Source of the DNA: Hymenobacter lapidiphilus
GTDB lineage: Bacteria; Bacteroidota; Bacteroidia; Cytophagales; Hymenobacteraceae
Assembly (NCBI RefSeq): GCF_003417065.2
Contig: NZ_QVLT01000006.1
Location: 98,013-162,012 of the forward strand
Reading direction: 5' to 3'
DNA length: 64,000 bases
In this document: piece by piece, positions 32,077 to 40,270 of the stretch
Layout: every line of letters begins with the position of its first letter
Numbering within the stretch: position 1 is the first letter of the stretch
The notes under the pieces: generated by a model
Databases searched by the model: none
Told to the model about the DNA's origin: nothing
What the model saw: the letters and a program-made list of their open reading frames with translations, nothing else
Position numbers and translations under genes: made by a program

Positions 32077-32829
32077 TCAGGAAACAGGTTGAAAGTAGAA
32101 ATCGGCCGTAACGGCGCTGTTGAGCTGCTCTTCGGAGCAGGCTACGAGTTCAGAACGCGCCGAGAGCACAAATGGTTTGTAGCCCAGGCCAGCCAGCAGC
32201 GCCACCACCTGCCGGCGGTTTTCGAGGCCGTTGAGTTCCGTCTGAATCAGGGGGCGGCAGCGGCGCAGGGTGGCCTGCATATTGGCAAACACCACCGACT
32301 CGAAACCCTCAACGTCGCATTTCACGAAATCGAGGCGGGACAGGTCGGCCAGCAGCTCGTCGGGCAAGCGCATGGGCACCTCGTAGGTGCGGGCGTAGGT
32401 TTCGGTGGGGCTGCTGGCCGCTATTTTGGTCATGCCGTGGTGCAGCAGGCCGGCGCGCTCGGGCGTGCCCATCTGCACGGTGGTGTTTTCACTGCCTAGC
32501 GCATATGGCAGCAGCGTGAGGTTATCGTAGCCGCTAAGCCGCACGTTATCGTGCCAGATGGCCTGGAACGCCGGTATCGGCTCCACGGCCAGCACCCGGC
32601 CGCTGGGGCCTACCAGCCGCGAAAGCGCCACCGAGTAGTAGCCCAGGTTGGCCCCGATATCAAGGCACACGAAGCCCGGCCGCACGATTTTCTCCAGGAA
32701 AAATAGCTCGGGATACTTAGTGCGGCCCCAGCCCGCGCCCACCAGCCGCAGATACACCCGGCTCACGAGCCGGATGTAGCGCTCGAAGCCCAGGGTGCGC
32801 ACCAGCAGTTTACGAATCGTTTTTACCAT
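32077..32829 (-). CDS. FkbM family methyltransferase
   Basis: 250 residues from MVKTIRKLL; a GTG or ATG 12 codons further up is possible but off-family. The SAM-binding motif I is FVCLDIGANLGYYSVALSRL, then GRVLAVEPIPAF (motif II) and the conserved C-terminal VDFVKCDVEGFE-like LDFVKCDVEGFESVVFANM. FkbM-type enzymes mostly O-methylate sugars or polyketides. With no glycan cluster here, the acceptor is unknown. It is divergent from the tRNA gene. Confidence 0.9.
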   Translation of the reverse strand: MVKTIRKLLVRTLGFERYIRLVSRVYLRLVGAGWGRTKYPELFFLEKIVRPGFVCLDIGANLGYYSVALSRLVGPSGRVLAVEPIPAFQAIWHDNVRLSGYDNLTLLPYALGSENTTVQMGTPERAGLLHHGMTKIAASSPTETYARTYEVPMRLPDELLADLSRLDFVKCDVEGFESVVFANMQATLRRCRPLIQTELNGLENRRQVVALLAGLGYKPFVLSARSELVACSEEQLNSAVTADFYFQPVS

Positions 32830-32924
32830 GCTACCCGCAAAGATGCCGGAAAGCCCCGGAACCACCCAAAGCCAGGGCCCGAAAAAAAACAGTGGCCCGC
32901 TTATGCGTTGTGAGTCCGGCTTTC

Positions 32925-32932
32925 TATCTTTG
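32925..32932 (+). promoter_or_regulatory. Candidate -7 box (TATCTTTG) for tRNA-Thr
   Basis: Full match to TAnnTTTG located 31 bases before the tRNA. A TTG at 32908 is closer than the usual 19-20 bases, so the -33 element is uncertain. Confidence 0.5.
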
Positions 32933-32963
32933 CAGCCCCGGCGGGTTCGCTGCCGGGCTAAGT

Positions 32964-33036
32964 GCCTCTTTAGCTCAGCTGGTAGAGCAGCTCATTCGTA
33001 ATGAGCAGGTCGTTGGTTCGAGTCCAATAAGAGGCT
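32964..33036 (+). tRNA. tRNA-Thr (anticodon CGT)
   Basis: A 73-base cloverleaf: acceptor arm GCCTCTT pairing with AAGAGGC, D-arm GCTC..GAGC with AGCTGGTAGA, anticodon stem CTCAT/ATGAG enclosing TCGTA context with anticodon CGT, and T-arm GTTGG/TTCGAGT/CCAAT. CCA is not encoded. CGT reads ACG codons, so this is one of several expected threonine isoacceptors. A strong terminator follows within 15 bases. Confidence 0.96.
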
Positions 33037-33046
33037 CACGTAGTCT

Positions 33047-33098
33047 AAAACCGCTAAGCGGCTTCTCCTATCAGGGTGAAGCCGCTTGGCGGTTTTTT
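33047..33098 (+). terminator. Terminator after tRNA-Thr
   Basis: AAACCGCTAAGCGGCTTC pairs with GAAGCCGCTTGGCGGTTT around a 12-base loop and ends in a run of six T. Confidence 0.93.
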
Positions 33099-33241
33099 GC
33101 GTTGTAGAAATCGGGGCATTGCATCTTCTGCTCAATGCTCCTGTTTATGGGACCTGTGCGGGATGCTGAAATAGCTACAGCAGGTCAGTTACTTTGCGCT
33201 ACCCAATTCCCTAATTGCTCCTCACTATTCGCCCCAACTTT

Positions 33242-33655
33242 ATGTTCGACGCTACCCGCTACGAGGACCTGCACTTCCCGAAGAGCCTTCAAATTACCGC
33301 CCTGATATACCGCAGCTTCGGCTACTATAGCGACTGGCTTTCGCCGGTCGACGGAGGAGAGCAGGAATTCCGCTTTCATTGCTCGGCCTGCGACAATGCG
33401 CCCACGGACGTTTCTATGCGACAGGCCAGTAGTTTTTGGGGCAACAACAGCGCCGACATTTTGCATGAAGCGGCCCGCCCTTTCGATGGCCTTGGGGATA
33501 TAGGCAATAATAATGGCCATCATTTCGGAAGCTCCAATGCCTGCTTTATCGGGTGCCGGAAGTGCGCCACCGCGCACCTCATCATCATCGGCTACGATGA
33601 GCCCCACAACGGCCACGATGCCTACAAGGTGAGCACCATTTTCACCTACGTCTAA
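33242..33655 (+). CDS. Small protein with two CxxC motifs (possible zinc ribbon)
   Basis: 137 residues from MFDATRYEDLHF; an ATG/TTG slightly upstream is also possible. I do not recognise the family. Two pairs, CSAC (about residues 48-51) and CRKC (about 108-111, preceded by CFIG), are spaced as in a zinc-binding fold. No signal peptide. It opens a run of small orphan genes after tRNA-Thr, each with its own gap, that also contains the SUFU protein. Such runs often hold toxin-immunity proteins, but no toxin is visible here. Confidence 0.65.
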   Translation: MFDATRYEDLHFPKSLQITALIYRSFGYYSDWLSPVDGGEQEFRFHCSACDNAPTDVSMRQASSFWGNNSADILHEAARPFDGLGDIGNNNGHHFGSSNACFIGCRKCATAHLIIIGYDEPHNGHDAYKVSTIFTYV

Positions 33656-33673
33656 CTCCAACACCTTTCACTT

Positions 33674-34024
33674 ATGAACGCTTACTCCGACAACCTTGAG
33701 GCCTTTAAGCAGCGGTACCCGTTTGAGCGGTGGCGCGCGTACTGGCAGCAGCCCGATGAACAGCAGCAATGCAACGAGATAGAGCAGGCCTTCGACCAGT
33801 TGCTGGCCGAGCTGGTAGCCCTGGGGCCCGACGCGACGGAAGCCGAGAAAGTAGCCTGCTTCCAGACGGCCATCGAAGCCACCAACGCGTCGGATGGCAT
33901 CATCGAAACAGGCGAGCGGGAGGACTTGTGCGAGCTGACCAACCAAATCAGCGTGGCCGCCGGCCTCGACCCGGCCGCCTACGGCGACGGGGAGGGCCTT
34001 GCCTCCGAGTGGCGCGATTGGTAG
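33674..34024 (+). CDS. Small acidic protein of unknown function
   Basis: 116 residues, helical and strongly acidic. The C-terminal part IIETGEREDLCELTNQISVAAGLDP followed by YGDGEGLASEWRDW looks conserved, so this is probably a real family, but I cannot name it. It starts 18 bases after the CxxC protein and may be co-transcribed. A cytoplasmic partner-binding role, such as immunity, is possible. Confidence 0.62.
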   Translation: MNAYSDNLEAFKQRYPFERWRAYWQQPDEQQQCNEIEQAFDQLLAELVALGPDATEAEKVACFQTAIEATNASDGIIETGEREDLCELTNQISVAAGLDPAAYGDGEGLASEWRDW

Positions 34025-34087
34025 CCGACACTGCACCCCAACCAGTTTCCCATAACCCCGCCGCAACTCTAAACTGTCTAGCTGTTT

Positions 34088-34864
34088 ATGTCTGATACGC
34101 CTATTTCCCCCGCCAGCCCCGGCCAGGACGAGCCGGAGCTCACGCCTTCGGGCGCGCCCATCTACCGCTACGAAAATATGGAGCCCGCCCAGTTTGAGCT
34201 GGCCGGCGGCGATGATGGTAGTATCGCGGCCATATCTGAGCACATCGAGCGCCACCTGGGGCCGGTAAGCGGCGTGTTCCACGAGATACTGTCGGACAAG
34301 GTGCATCTGGATGTGCACTTCGTGGCACCCAGCGCCGACTTCCCGTTCCATGCTCTCATCACCTCGGGCATGAGCGACCGGCCCATGACTGTACCGCCCG
34401 AAGTACCCGCCGACGAAGCGGCGCGCTTTGCCGAGCTGTGCATTCTGCTGCCCAGCACCTGGAACCTGCCCACTGACCCGGAGGAGATGCGGGAAGCTTT
34501 CGAAGACGAGGACGTGTACTGGCCCATCTACTGGCTGAAAATGCTGGCCCGCCTCCCGCACGATTACGGCACCTGGCTGGGCTTCGGCCACACCATCCCC
34601 AACGGGGAAGACGCCGAGCCCTTTGCCGACGACACCGAGCTGGGCTGCATGATGCTGATTATGTCGCCCAACCTGCCCGAGGCGTTTCAAACCCTTGTTG
34701 TCAGCCCCGAAAAAACGGTGCACTTCTACACCCTGTGCCCCATTTACCGCGAGGAGATGGAATTGAAAATGGAGCAGGGCGTCGATGCCCTCTTCGACCG
34801 CTTCGACGAGTACGGCATCACCGACATCGTAGACCTGGACCGGCCCAATGTAGCGCTGGCCTAA
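34088..34864 (+). CDS. Suppressor-of-fused (SUFU) domain protein
   Basis: 258 residues. After an acidic, Pro-rich N-terminus, the SUFU domain (about 45-225) shows IEHIERHLGPVSGVFHEILS, HLDVHFVAPSADFPFHALITSGMSD, and the C-terminal FYTLCPIYREEMELKMEQGVDALFDRF. In bacteria this domain is known mostly as an immunity protein in polymorphic-toxin loci, where it neutralises a cognate effector. No effector is adjacent, so this could be an orphan immunity gene. A hairpin terminator follows 30 bases after the stop. Confidence 0.88.
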   Translation: MSDTPISPASPGQDEPELTPSGAPIYRYENMEPAQFELAGGDDGSIAAISEHIERHLGPVSGVFHEILSDKVHLDVHFVAPSADFPFHALITSGMSDRPMTVPPEVPADEAARFAELCILLPSTWNLPTDPEEMREAFEDEDVYWPIYWLKMLARLPHDYGTWLGFGHTIPNGEDAEPFADDTELGCMMLIMSPNLPEAFQTLVVSPEKTVHFYTLCPIYREEMELKMEQGVDALFDRFDEYGITDIVDLDRPNVALA

Positions 34865-34893
34865 CTGCACGAGTGCCCTGGTAGTATACAGAG

Positions 34894-34925
34894 AGTGGCC
34901 GAAGCACTTGGGAGCTTCGGCCACT
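34894..34925 (+). terminator. Hairpin after the SUFU gene
   Basis: AGTGGCCGAAGC-ACTTGGGA-GCTTCGGCCACT is a perfect 12-bp stem. It is followed by T-rich sequence (TGCTGTTTCTG) but has no strict T-run. A related hairpin lies after the next gene. Confidence 0.7.
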
Positions 34926-35034
34926 TGCTGTTTCTGCTGCTGCTGCCTGTGCTATTGGGACACCGGCAATTGTGTTTTGGGAGTGATGGCGCACCTGATA
35001 CCTTAGTTGTCCTACTCCCCTTCTGCCCTTCAGC

Positions 35035-35418
35035 ATGCCGCAACCCGACCTTATTACGGCGCACATCCAGCACAACCAGCTGGCCTCGGCCATGAACAAG
35101 ACGAAGTGGCGGAAGCTGGCCATCGCCATGACGTCGAACCCGGATTTCGAGCCGCAGACGCGCATTAAGCACCTGCTGGACCGGGTGGCCATGGGCTTCA
35201 GCGCCATGCACTGGGACTGGATGGAGGCCGGAGACGTTGGGTGGGTGGAGTGGCTGGAACTGGACCCCATCCACCAGGAGTACGTTGGCCAATTGGTCGC
35301 GGACAAGCAAACCGATTATACCGACTGGCTTCGGGCAACCCTCCGGCGCGAAGCCATTCCGTTCGAAGAGGTTGATGGGATTTTCCGGATTCAAGGCTAC
35401 ATCAGACCCAATCCATAA
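35035..35418 (+). CDS. Small protein of unknown function (possible immunity-type)
   Basis: 127 residues, cytoplasmic by composition, rich in Trp and charged residues (KTKWRKLAIAM..., MHWDWMEAGDVGWVEWLEL). It is not recognised with confidence. It lies between two hairpins that share GGCCGAAGC and TGGGAGCTT halves, so it looks like a cassette added behind the SUFU gene. The stop codon overlaps the A-run at the start of the second hairpin. Confidence 0.65.
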   Translation: MPQPDLITAHIQHNQLASAMNKTKWRKLAIAMTSNPDFEPQTRIKHLLDRVAMGFSAMHWDWMEAGDVGWVEWLELDPIHQEYVGQLVADKQTDYTDWLRATLRREAIPFEEVDGIFRIQGYIRPNP

Positions 35419-35422
35419 AAAA

Positions 35423-35456
35423 AAAGCGGCCGAAGCTCCTGGGAGCTTGGCGCTTT
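35423..35456 (+). terminator. Hairpin after the 127-residue orphan gene
   Basis: AAAGCG...AAGCT-CCTGGG-AGCTT..CGCTTT forms an imperfect stem. Its centre repeats the hairpin at 34894-34925 (GGCCGAAGC and TGGGAGCTT identical). Confidence 0.6.
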
Positions 35457-35481
35457 GTGTTACTGCCGTAAGGGGTTGGCC

Positions 35482-36887
35482 TTACATGTGGATGGCCCGG
35501 TTGTCGGTGGCGGCCAGGCAGGCTTCCTTCATGGCCTCGGCGTAGGTGGGGTGGGCGTGGCTCATGCGGGCCACGTCTTCGGCCGAGCGCGGAACTCCAT
35601 GGCCGTTACGGCTTCGGCAATCAGGTCGGCGATGCGCGGGCCCACCATGTGCACGCCCAGGATTTCGTCGGTCGTTTTGTCGGCCAGCACCTTCACGAAG
35701 CCGTCGAGGTCGCCGGAGGCGCGGGCACGGCCCGAGGCGCGGAAGGGGAAGTTGCCGGTTTTGTAGGCCCGGCCTTCTTCCTTGAGCTGCTCTTCGGTGT
35801 AGCCCACGCCCGCCGCTTCGGGCCAGGTGTACACCACACCCGGAATGAGCAGGTAGTTGATGTGAGGTTTTTGGCCCACGATGGTTTCGGCCACGAACAC
35901 GCCTTCTTCCTCGGCCTTGTGGGCCAGCATGGCCCCGCGCACCACGTCGCCGATGGCGTAGATGCCGGGCACGTTGGTTTGCAGGTGGGCATCGACCTTG
36001 ATGCGGCCACGCTCCTCCATTTCGATGCCAGCGGCCTCCAGGTTCAGGCCCGCCGTGTAGGGCGAGCGGCCCACGGCCACCAGGCAGTAGTCACCTTCCA
36101 CCTTCACCTCCTCGCCCTTGGGCGTGGTGGCGGTTACCGTTACCACGTCGCCTTCGCGGGTGGCCCCGGTTACCTTGTGGCCCAGCATAAACTTGATGCC
36201 GATTTTGCCCAGTACCCGCTTCATCTCTTTGCCGATGCTGCTATCCATCGTCGGCACCAGCGCGTCGGTGTACTCAATCACCGTCACCTCCGAGCCCAGG
36301 CGGGCGTAGATGGACGCCATTTCGAGGCCGATAACGCCGCCGCCAATCACGACGAAGCGCTTGGGCACCTCGCGAATGTTCAGGGCCTCGGTGCTCGTGA
36401 TGATGCGCTCCTTGTCCTGGCTGATGAAGGGCAGCACCGTGGGCTTCGAGCCGCTGGCAATGATGACGTTCTTGGTCTCTAGCTGCTGCTCCTCGCCGCC
36501 GTTGGTAGGCACGATTTTGATGTGCGTTTTATCGACGAACGAGCCCATGCCGTGGATGACGTCGATTTTATTCTTCTTCATCAAATACACGATGCCCTCG
36601 GTATTGGCCTTCACCACGCCCGTTTTGCGGTCAATCATCTGGGGCATGTTCACCCGCAAATCACTCACCTCGATGCCGTGCTCCTGGAATACGCTGTGGG
36701 CGTTGTGGTAGTGCTCGGTGCTGTCGAGCAGGGCCTTGCTGGGGATGCAGCCCACGTTGAGGCAGGTGCCGCCCAGCGTGTCGTACTTCTCGATAAGCGC
36801 GGTTTTGAGGCCCAGCTGGGCGCAACGGATAGCGGCCACATAGCCGCCCGGTCCCGAACCGATGACGGTAACGTCGTATTGATTCAT
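35482..36887 (-). pseudogene. lpdA: Dihydrolipoyl dehydrogenase, frameshifted near the 3' end
   Basis: E3 of 2-oxo acid dehydrogenase complexes; it reoxidises dihydrolipoamide with FAD and NAD+. From ATG 36887 the frame has the FAD site VIGSGPGGYVAAI, the redox pair Cys42/Cys47 in GTCLNVGCIPSK, and the central NAD domain VIGGGVIGLEMASIYARLG. After EAVTAMEFRA, near position 35588, the frame shifts. Read in place it ends RPKTWPA (stop at 35562), whereas one added base gives the expected SAEDVARMSHAHPTYAEAMKE and a stop at 35482-35484. The lost tail (about 35 residues) completes the dimer interface and active site with His-x-His-Pro. A single missing base in a GC-rich stretch could be an assembly error. 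sucA and odhB, its likely partners, lie 5 kb away. Confidence 0.9.
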
Positions 36888-36920
36888 AATCAGGAAATGT
36901 CAGTGGAAATCAACTGGGGG

Positions 36921-36928
36921 CAAAGGTA
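36921..36928 (-). promoter_or_regulatory. Candidate -7 box (TACCTTTG) upstream of lpdA
   Basis: Minus-strand match to TAnnTTTG, 33 bases before the ATG; no obvious -33 box because a palindromic repeat lies just upstream. Confidence 0.4.
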
Positions 36929-36950
36929 GCGAATGAGGGAATGAACCCGC

Positions 36951-37038
36951 CTGTCATCCTGAGCAGCGCGAAGACCTTATGCCGCTTGCGCGGATTGTTT
37001 CAACGTGATAAGGTCCTTCGCGCTGCTCAGGATGACAG
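36951..37038. repeat. TGTCATCCTGAGC-family palindromic repeat
   Basis: CTGTCATCCTGAGCAGCGCG and, inverted, CGCGCTGCTCAGGATGACAG, plus an inner GAAGACCTTAT/ATAAGGTCCTTC pair. It lies between the M1 peptidase and lpdA. Confidence 0.93.
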
Positions 37039-37048
37039 ATGATTCCAA

Positions 37049-38728
37049 TTATTCCACCAACGTCCCGATGTAGCAGTTCTCGGTGTCTACTTCCAGGTTC
37101 TGCTTGGTTAGCCCCGGCAGGTTCAGCGCCTGAAAGGTAGTAGTCAGGGGCAGGGCGACGAAACCGGTGGTGCCCTTCACGCGCAAGCGGGCGGGCAGCG
37201 CGAAACCGGGCTCGGCGGCAATCCAGCGGGCCAGGGGTGGGCCGGTGGCCGGAAAGCGGACTTCCAGCACCGGCAGGCCGGCGTGGCGCAGGTACTGGTC
37301 GAAAACGGGCGTCAGGTTCTGGCCGGTTTGCTGATTGAAATAGTCCACTACCTGCTTGGTGGTTACGGTCTGGTGGTAGAAGGTGCGGCCCAGGCCCCGC
37401 AGCAGCTCGCGCCACTTGGCATCGTCGGGCACGTAGCTGGTGCGAATGAGGTGGAGCAGGTTGCTGCCCTTATCGTACATATCCGACGAGCCTTCCTCAT
37501 TCACGCCGTAAGGCCCGATAATGGGGCCGTCGTTGCGGATGTTGCGGCGCTGGCCGTGGATGTACTGGCGGGCGGCGTCCTTACCGAACTGGCTTTCCAC
37601 GAACAGGGCTTCCGAGTAGGTGGTGAAGGCCTCGTGCACCCACATATCGGCAATATCTTTGGTGGTGATGTTGTTGCCGAACCACTCGTGGCCGCTTTCG
37701 TGGATGATGATGAAGTCCCACTTCAGGCCCCAGCCGGTGCCCGAGCGGTCGAGGCCGCGGTAGCCGTTCTTGTACTCGTTGCCGTAGGCCACGGCGCTCT
37801 GGTGCTCCATGCCCAGGTGGGGCGTTTCCACCAGTTTGTAGCCGTCTTCATAAAACGGATAGGGTCCGAACCAGTACTCCATGCTCTTGAGCATGGGCTT
37901 CACGTTCTCGCCGAACTGCTTCTTGGCCTTGGCCAGGTTCTCGGGCAGCACCCAGTAGTCTAGTGTGAGCGGGCCCTTCTCACCGGCGTAGGTATCCTGG
38001 AAGTGCGCGTAGTTGGCCACGTTCAAAGCCACGTTGTAGTTGTTGATGGGGTTGCCCACGAACCAATCGAAGCGGGTGGCGCCGCCTTTGAGCTTGGTGG
38101 TGCGGCGCAGGCGGCCGTTCGAGACGTTGGTGAGGCCCCGGGGCACCGTTACGCTGATGAGCATGGAGTCGGGTTCGTCGGCCTGCTGGTCTTTGCAAGG
38201 CCACCAGATGCTGGCGCCCACGCCCTGGCAGGCCGTAGCCACCCAGGGCTGGCCCGCACCGTGCTCGGCAAACACCAATCCTCCATCCCAGGGCGCATTC
38301 TTGGCAACTGTCGGCTGGCCGCCATAGTACACCGTGAAGCTCGCCTTCTGGCCCTGCCGGATGGTTTCGGGGAACGTGACGAACACCGCGTTGAACTCGC
38401 GGGTGAATGGCAGCGGCCGGCCCTGGTATTCCACTTTCTCCACGGTCAGGTTGGCAAACAAGTCGAACTGTAGCTGCGTGAAGGCGCGGGTGGCCGTAAA
38501 CCGGAACTCGTTGGAGCCCTTAATGGCCCGCCCGGCCACATCGAGGCGCACATCGAGGTGGTAGTAGTTGATATCGTAACAGGCCCGCAACGGCGAGTTG
38601 TAGTTGCCCCGCAGCGAGTCGGCGCGGCTGAAACCGGCGGGCGCATCGCCCTGCAGCAGCTGGGCCCGGGCAGCCGGCGCGACGGCGCTCAATAGCAGGA
38701 GAATCAATAGAAACAGCAGGCGCGACAT
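37049..38728 (-). CDS. M1 family zinc metallopeptidase
   Basis: 559 residues with a signal peptide (LLFLLILLLLSAVAPAARA). Zinc ligands are His343 and His347 in HESGH, with catalytic Glu344, and Glu366 in the following WVHEAFTTYSE. The exopeptidase substrate motif is GMEHQ (a variant of GAMEN). The N-terminal beta domain and the catalytic domain are complete. The usual large C-terminal HEAT-like domain is absent, giving the short M1 form frequent in Bacteroidota. Probably a periplasmic or exported aminopeptidase. It follows lpdA on the same strand with a palindromic repeat between them. Confidence 0.93.
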   Translation of the reverse strand: MSRLLFLLILLLLSAVAPAARAQLLQGDAPAGFSRADSLRGNYNSPLRACYDINYYHLDVRLDVAGRAIKGSNEFRFTATRAFTQLQFDLFANLTVEKVEYQGRPLPFTREFNAVFVTFPETIRQGQKASFTVYYGGQPTVAKNAPWDGGLVFAEHGAGQPWVATACQGVGASIWWPCKDQQADEPDSMLISVTVPRGLTNVSNGRLRRTTKLKGGATRFDWFVGNPINNYNVALNVANYAHFQDTYAGEKGPLTLDYWVLPENLAKAKKQFGENVKPMLKSMEYWFGPYPFYEDGYKLVETPHLGMEHQSAVAYGNEYKNGYRGLDRSGTGWGLKWDFIIIHESGHEWFGNNITTKDIADMWVHEAFTTYSEALFVESQFGKDAARQYIHGQRRNIRNDGPIIGPYGVNEEGSSDMYDKGSNLLHLIRTSYVPDDAKWRELLRGLGRTFYHQTVTTKQVVDYFNQQTGQNLTPVFDQYLRHAGLPVLEVRFPATGPPLARWIAAEPGFALPARLRVKGTTGFVALPLTTTFQALNLPGLTKQNLEVDTENCYIGTLVE

Positions 38729-38763
38729 AGGGCAAAAAGGACTTTGAGGTTGGAAAGAACGGC

Positions 38764-38934
38764 GTAGAGACGCAAGGTTATGCGTCTCGTCGTTGAACGG
38801 TCAGCAGTCAGCGGTGCGGTACGGCTAATACCGACAACAACTGGACAGGATGGAATAGCCAACATCAGCAACGACAGAGCAGAACGAAATGGCCAACATC
38901 AGCAAAGACGAGACGCAAAACCTTGCGTCTCTAC
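38764..38934. repeat. Inverted repeat with GTAGAGACGCAAGGTT arms
   Basis: Arms 38764-38795 and 38903-38934 (32 bases, two mismatches) enclose a centre with two direct copies of GCCAACATCAGCAA. It occupies most of the 384-base gap 38729-39112 between the divergent M1 peptidase and EamA genes. The rest of the gap shows no gene; a -7-like box is not clear. Confidence 0.9.
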
Positions 38935-39112
38935 GTCGTTTCTTAGTCAGCCAATTTGCTCAAACCAAGAGGCCAAACAGCCGGGCCTACAGACCCGACC
39001 TGGAGCGCGACGTTGCGCGGACGCCGAGGCGCAAAATACAATGGCAGCCATGCGCCACACTAAGCAGAGAAGCAAAAGGCCGGTAATTTTGCGTATCCTT
39101 TTCTTCTGATCT

Positions 39113-40048
39113 ATGCCGGCATCTGCGCCCACTGCCCCCCGTTCCCTTATTGTGCTGGCGCTGGTGGCGCTCTACCTCATCTGGGGTTCCACTTACCTGG
39201 CCACCAAAATTGCGCTCGGCGTCTGGCCGCCATTCCTGCTCTCATCCATGCGCTATCTGGTGGCGGGCACCGTGCTCTACGGGGCCATGCGGCTGAGCGG
39301 TGCGGCCGCGCCCTCCCGCCAGGACTGGGGGCGGGCGGCCGTAGTAGGGCTGTGCCTGCCGGTGTTCGGCAACGGCGGCACCACGTTCGCGCAGCAGTAC
39401 ATCCCATCGGGCATGACGGCCCTGCTGGTGGCCTCGGTGCCCATGTATCTGGCGCTGCTGGGCTGGGCTTCGGGCCTCACGCCCCGGCCCAACGCCAAGG
39501 TGCTATTGGGCCTGGTGCTAGGCATTGGCGGGCTGCTGCTACTGCTGAAGACCGACAGCACGGCCCCGGTACTGATACCCGGCCACGCCCTGCTGGGCAT
39601 TGTCGCGGTGCTGATTGGCTCGTTTATGTGGGCCGTTGGCTCGCTCTACTCCCGCGAGAAGCCCGTGAGCGGCTCGCCGTTTATCGGCGTGGGCATGCAG
39701 ATGCTGTGCGGTGGTTTCTACCTGCTGCTAATCGGACTGCTGCACGGCGAAGCCTCGTCATTTCAGGTCGATAACGTGCCGCTCAAAATCTGGGGCGCCC
39801 TGGCGTATCTGGTTACGTTCGGTTCCATCATCGCGCTGTCGGCCTACGTGTGGCTGCTGCGGGTAGTCGAGCCGGCGTTGGCGGGCACCTACGCCTTCGT
39901 CAATCCGGTGGTAGCGCTGTTGCTGGGTTGGCTTTTTGCCAACGAAACCCTAAACACCGGCATGCTGGGCGGCGCGGCCCTCATTGTAGCCGCCGTGGCC
40001 CTGTTAGTGCTGGGCGGCAAGCAGCCGCAGCCCCGCAAGCTGGCCTGA
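39113..40048 (+). CDS. EamA/DMT superfamily transporter
   Basis: 311 residues, ten hydrophobic segments in two EamA repeats. Repeat one starts LALVALYLIWGSTYLATKIAL (in two pieces), with PPFLLSSMRYLVAG; repeat two starts around GIVAVLIGSFMWAVGSLYSR. The C-terminus has GTYAFVNPVVALLLGW. RhaT/YedA-like exporters of this type move amino acids or other metabolites, and the substrate is unknown. It is transcribed ahead of the truncated haemoglobin with a 222-base AT-richer gap. Confidence 0.9.
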   Translation: MPASAPTAPRSLIVLALVALYLIWGSTYLATKIALGVWPPFLLSSMRYLVAGTVLYGAMRLSGAAAPSRQDWGRAAVVGLCLPVFGNGGTTFAQQYIPSGMTALLVASVPMYLALLGWASGLTPRPNAKVLLGLVLGIGGLLLLLKTDSTAPVLIPGHALLGIVAVLIGSFMWAVGSLYSREKPVSGSPFIGVGMQMLCGGFYLLLIGLLHGEASSFQVDNVPLKIWGALAYLVTFGSIIALSAYVWLLRVVEPALAGTYAFVNPVVALLLGWLFANETLNTGMLGGAALIVAAVALLVLGGKQPQPRKLA

Positions 40049-40190
40049 AAACAACCCTTACCCGGCGTCTCACCCACATTGTAAGTCAGTTATTTATGAT
40101 TTTCAGCATAGGATTTTTGGGAGTCAGATAGCTCTGGCGCACTATAGTGCCGCTACCCGATAAAACAAAAAAAGGAGATGAATAAAGGAA

Positions 40191-40206
40191 CGCCGATTTT
40201 TCGGCG
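40191..40206. repeat. Short hairpin upstream of the truncated haemoglobin gene
   Basis: CGCCGATTTTTCGGCG: a 6-bp stem with a 4-base loop about 65 bases before the globin ATG. Too small to call an operator with confidence. Confidence 0.4.
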
Positions 40207-40270
40207 AATATCAGGCAACCCGCGTAAATTCGCTACGTACTTCAGGTTCCCCACCTTTTCCTTCCCGCCC

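Noticed and set aside
35035..35418. Assignment of the 127-residue protein to a named immunity or DUF family
   Set aside because: Resemblance is too vague without a profile search.
32964..35480. Integrated island at tRNA-Thr
   Set aside because: I searched for a direct repeat of the tRNA 3' end after the orphan genes and found none; no integrase is present.
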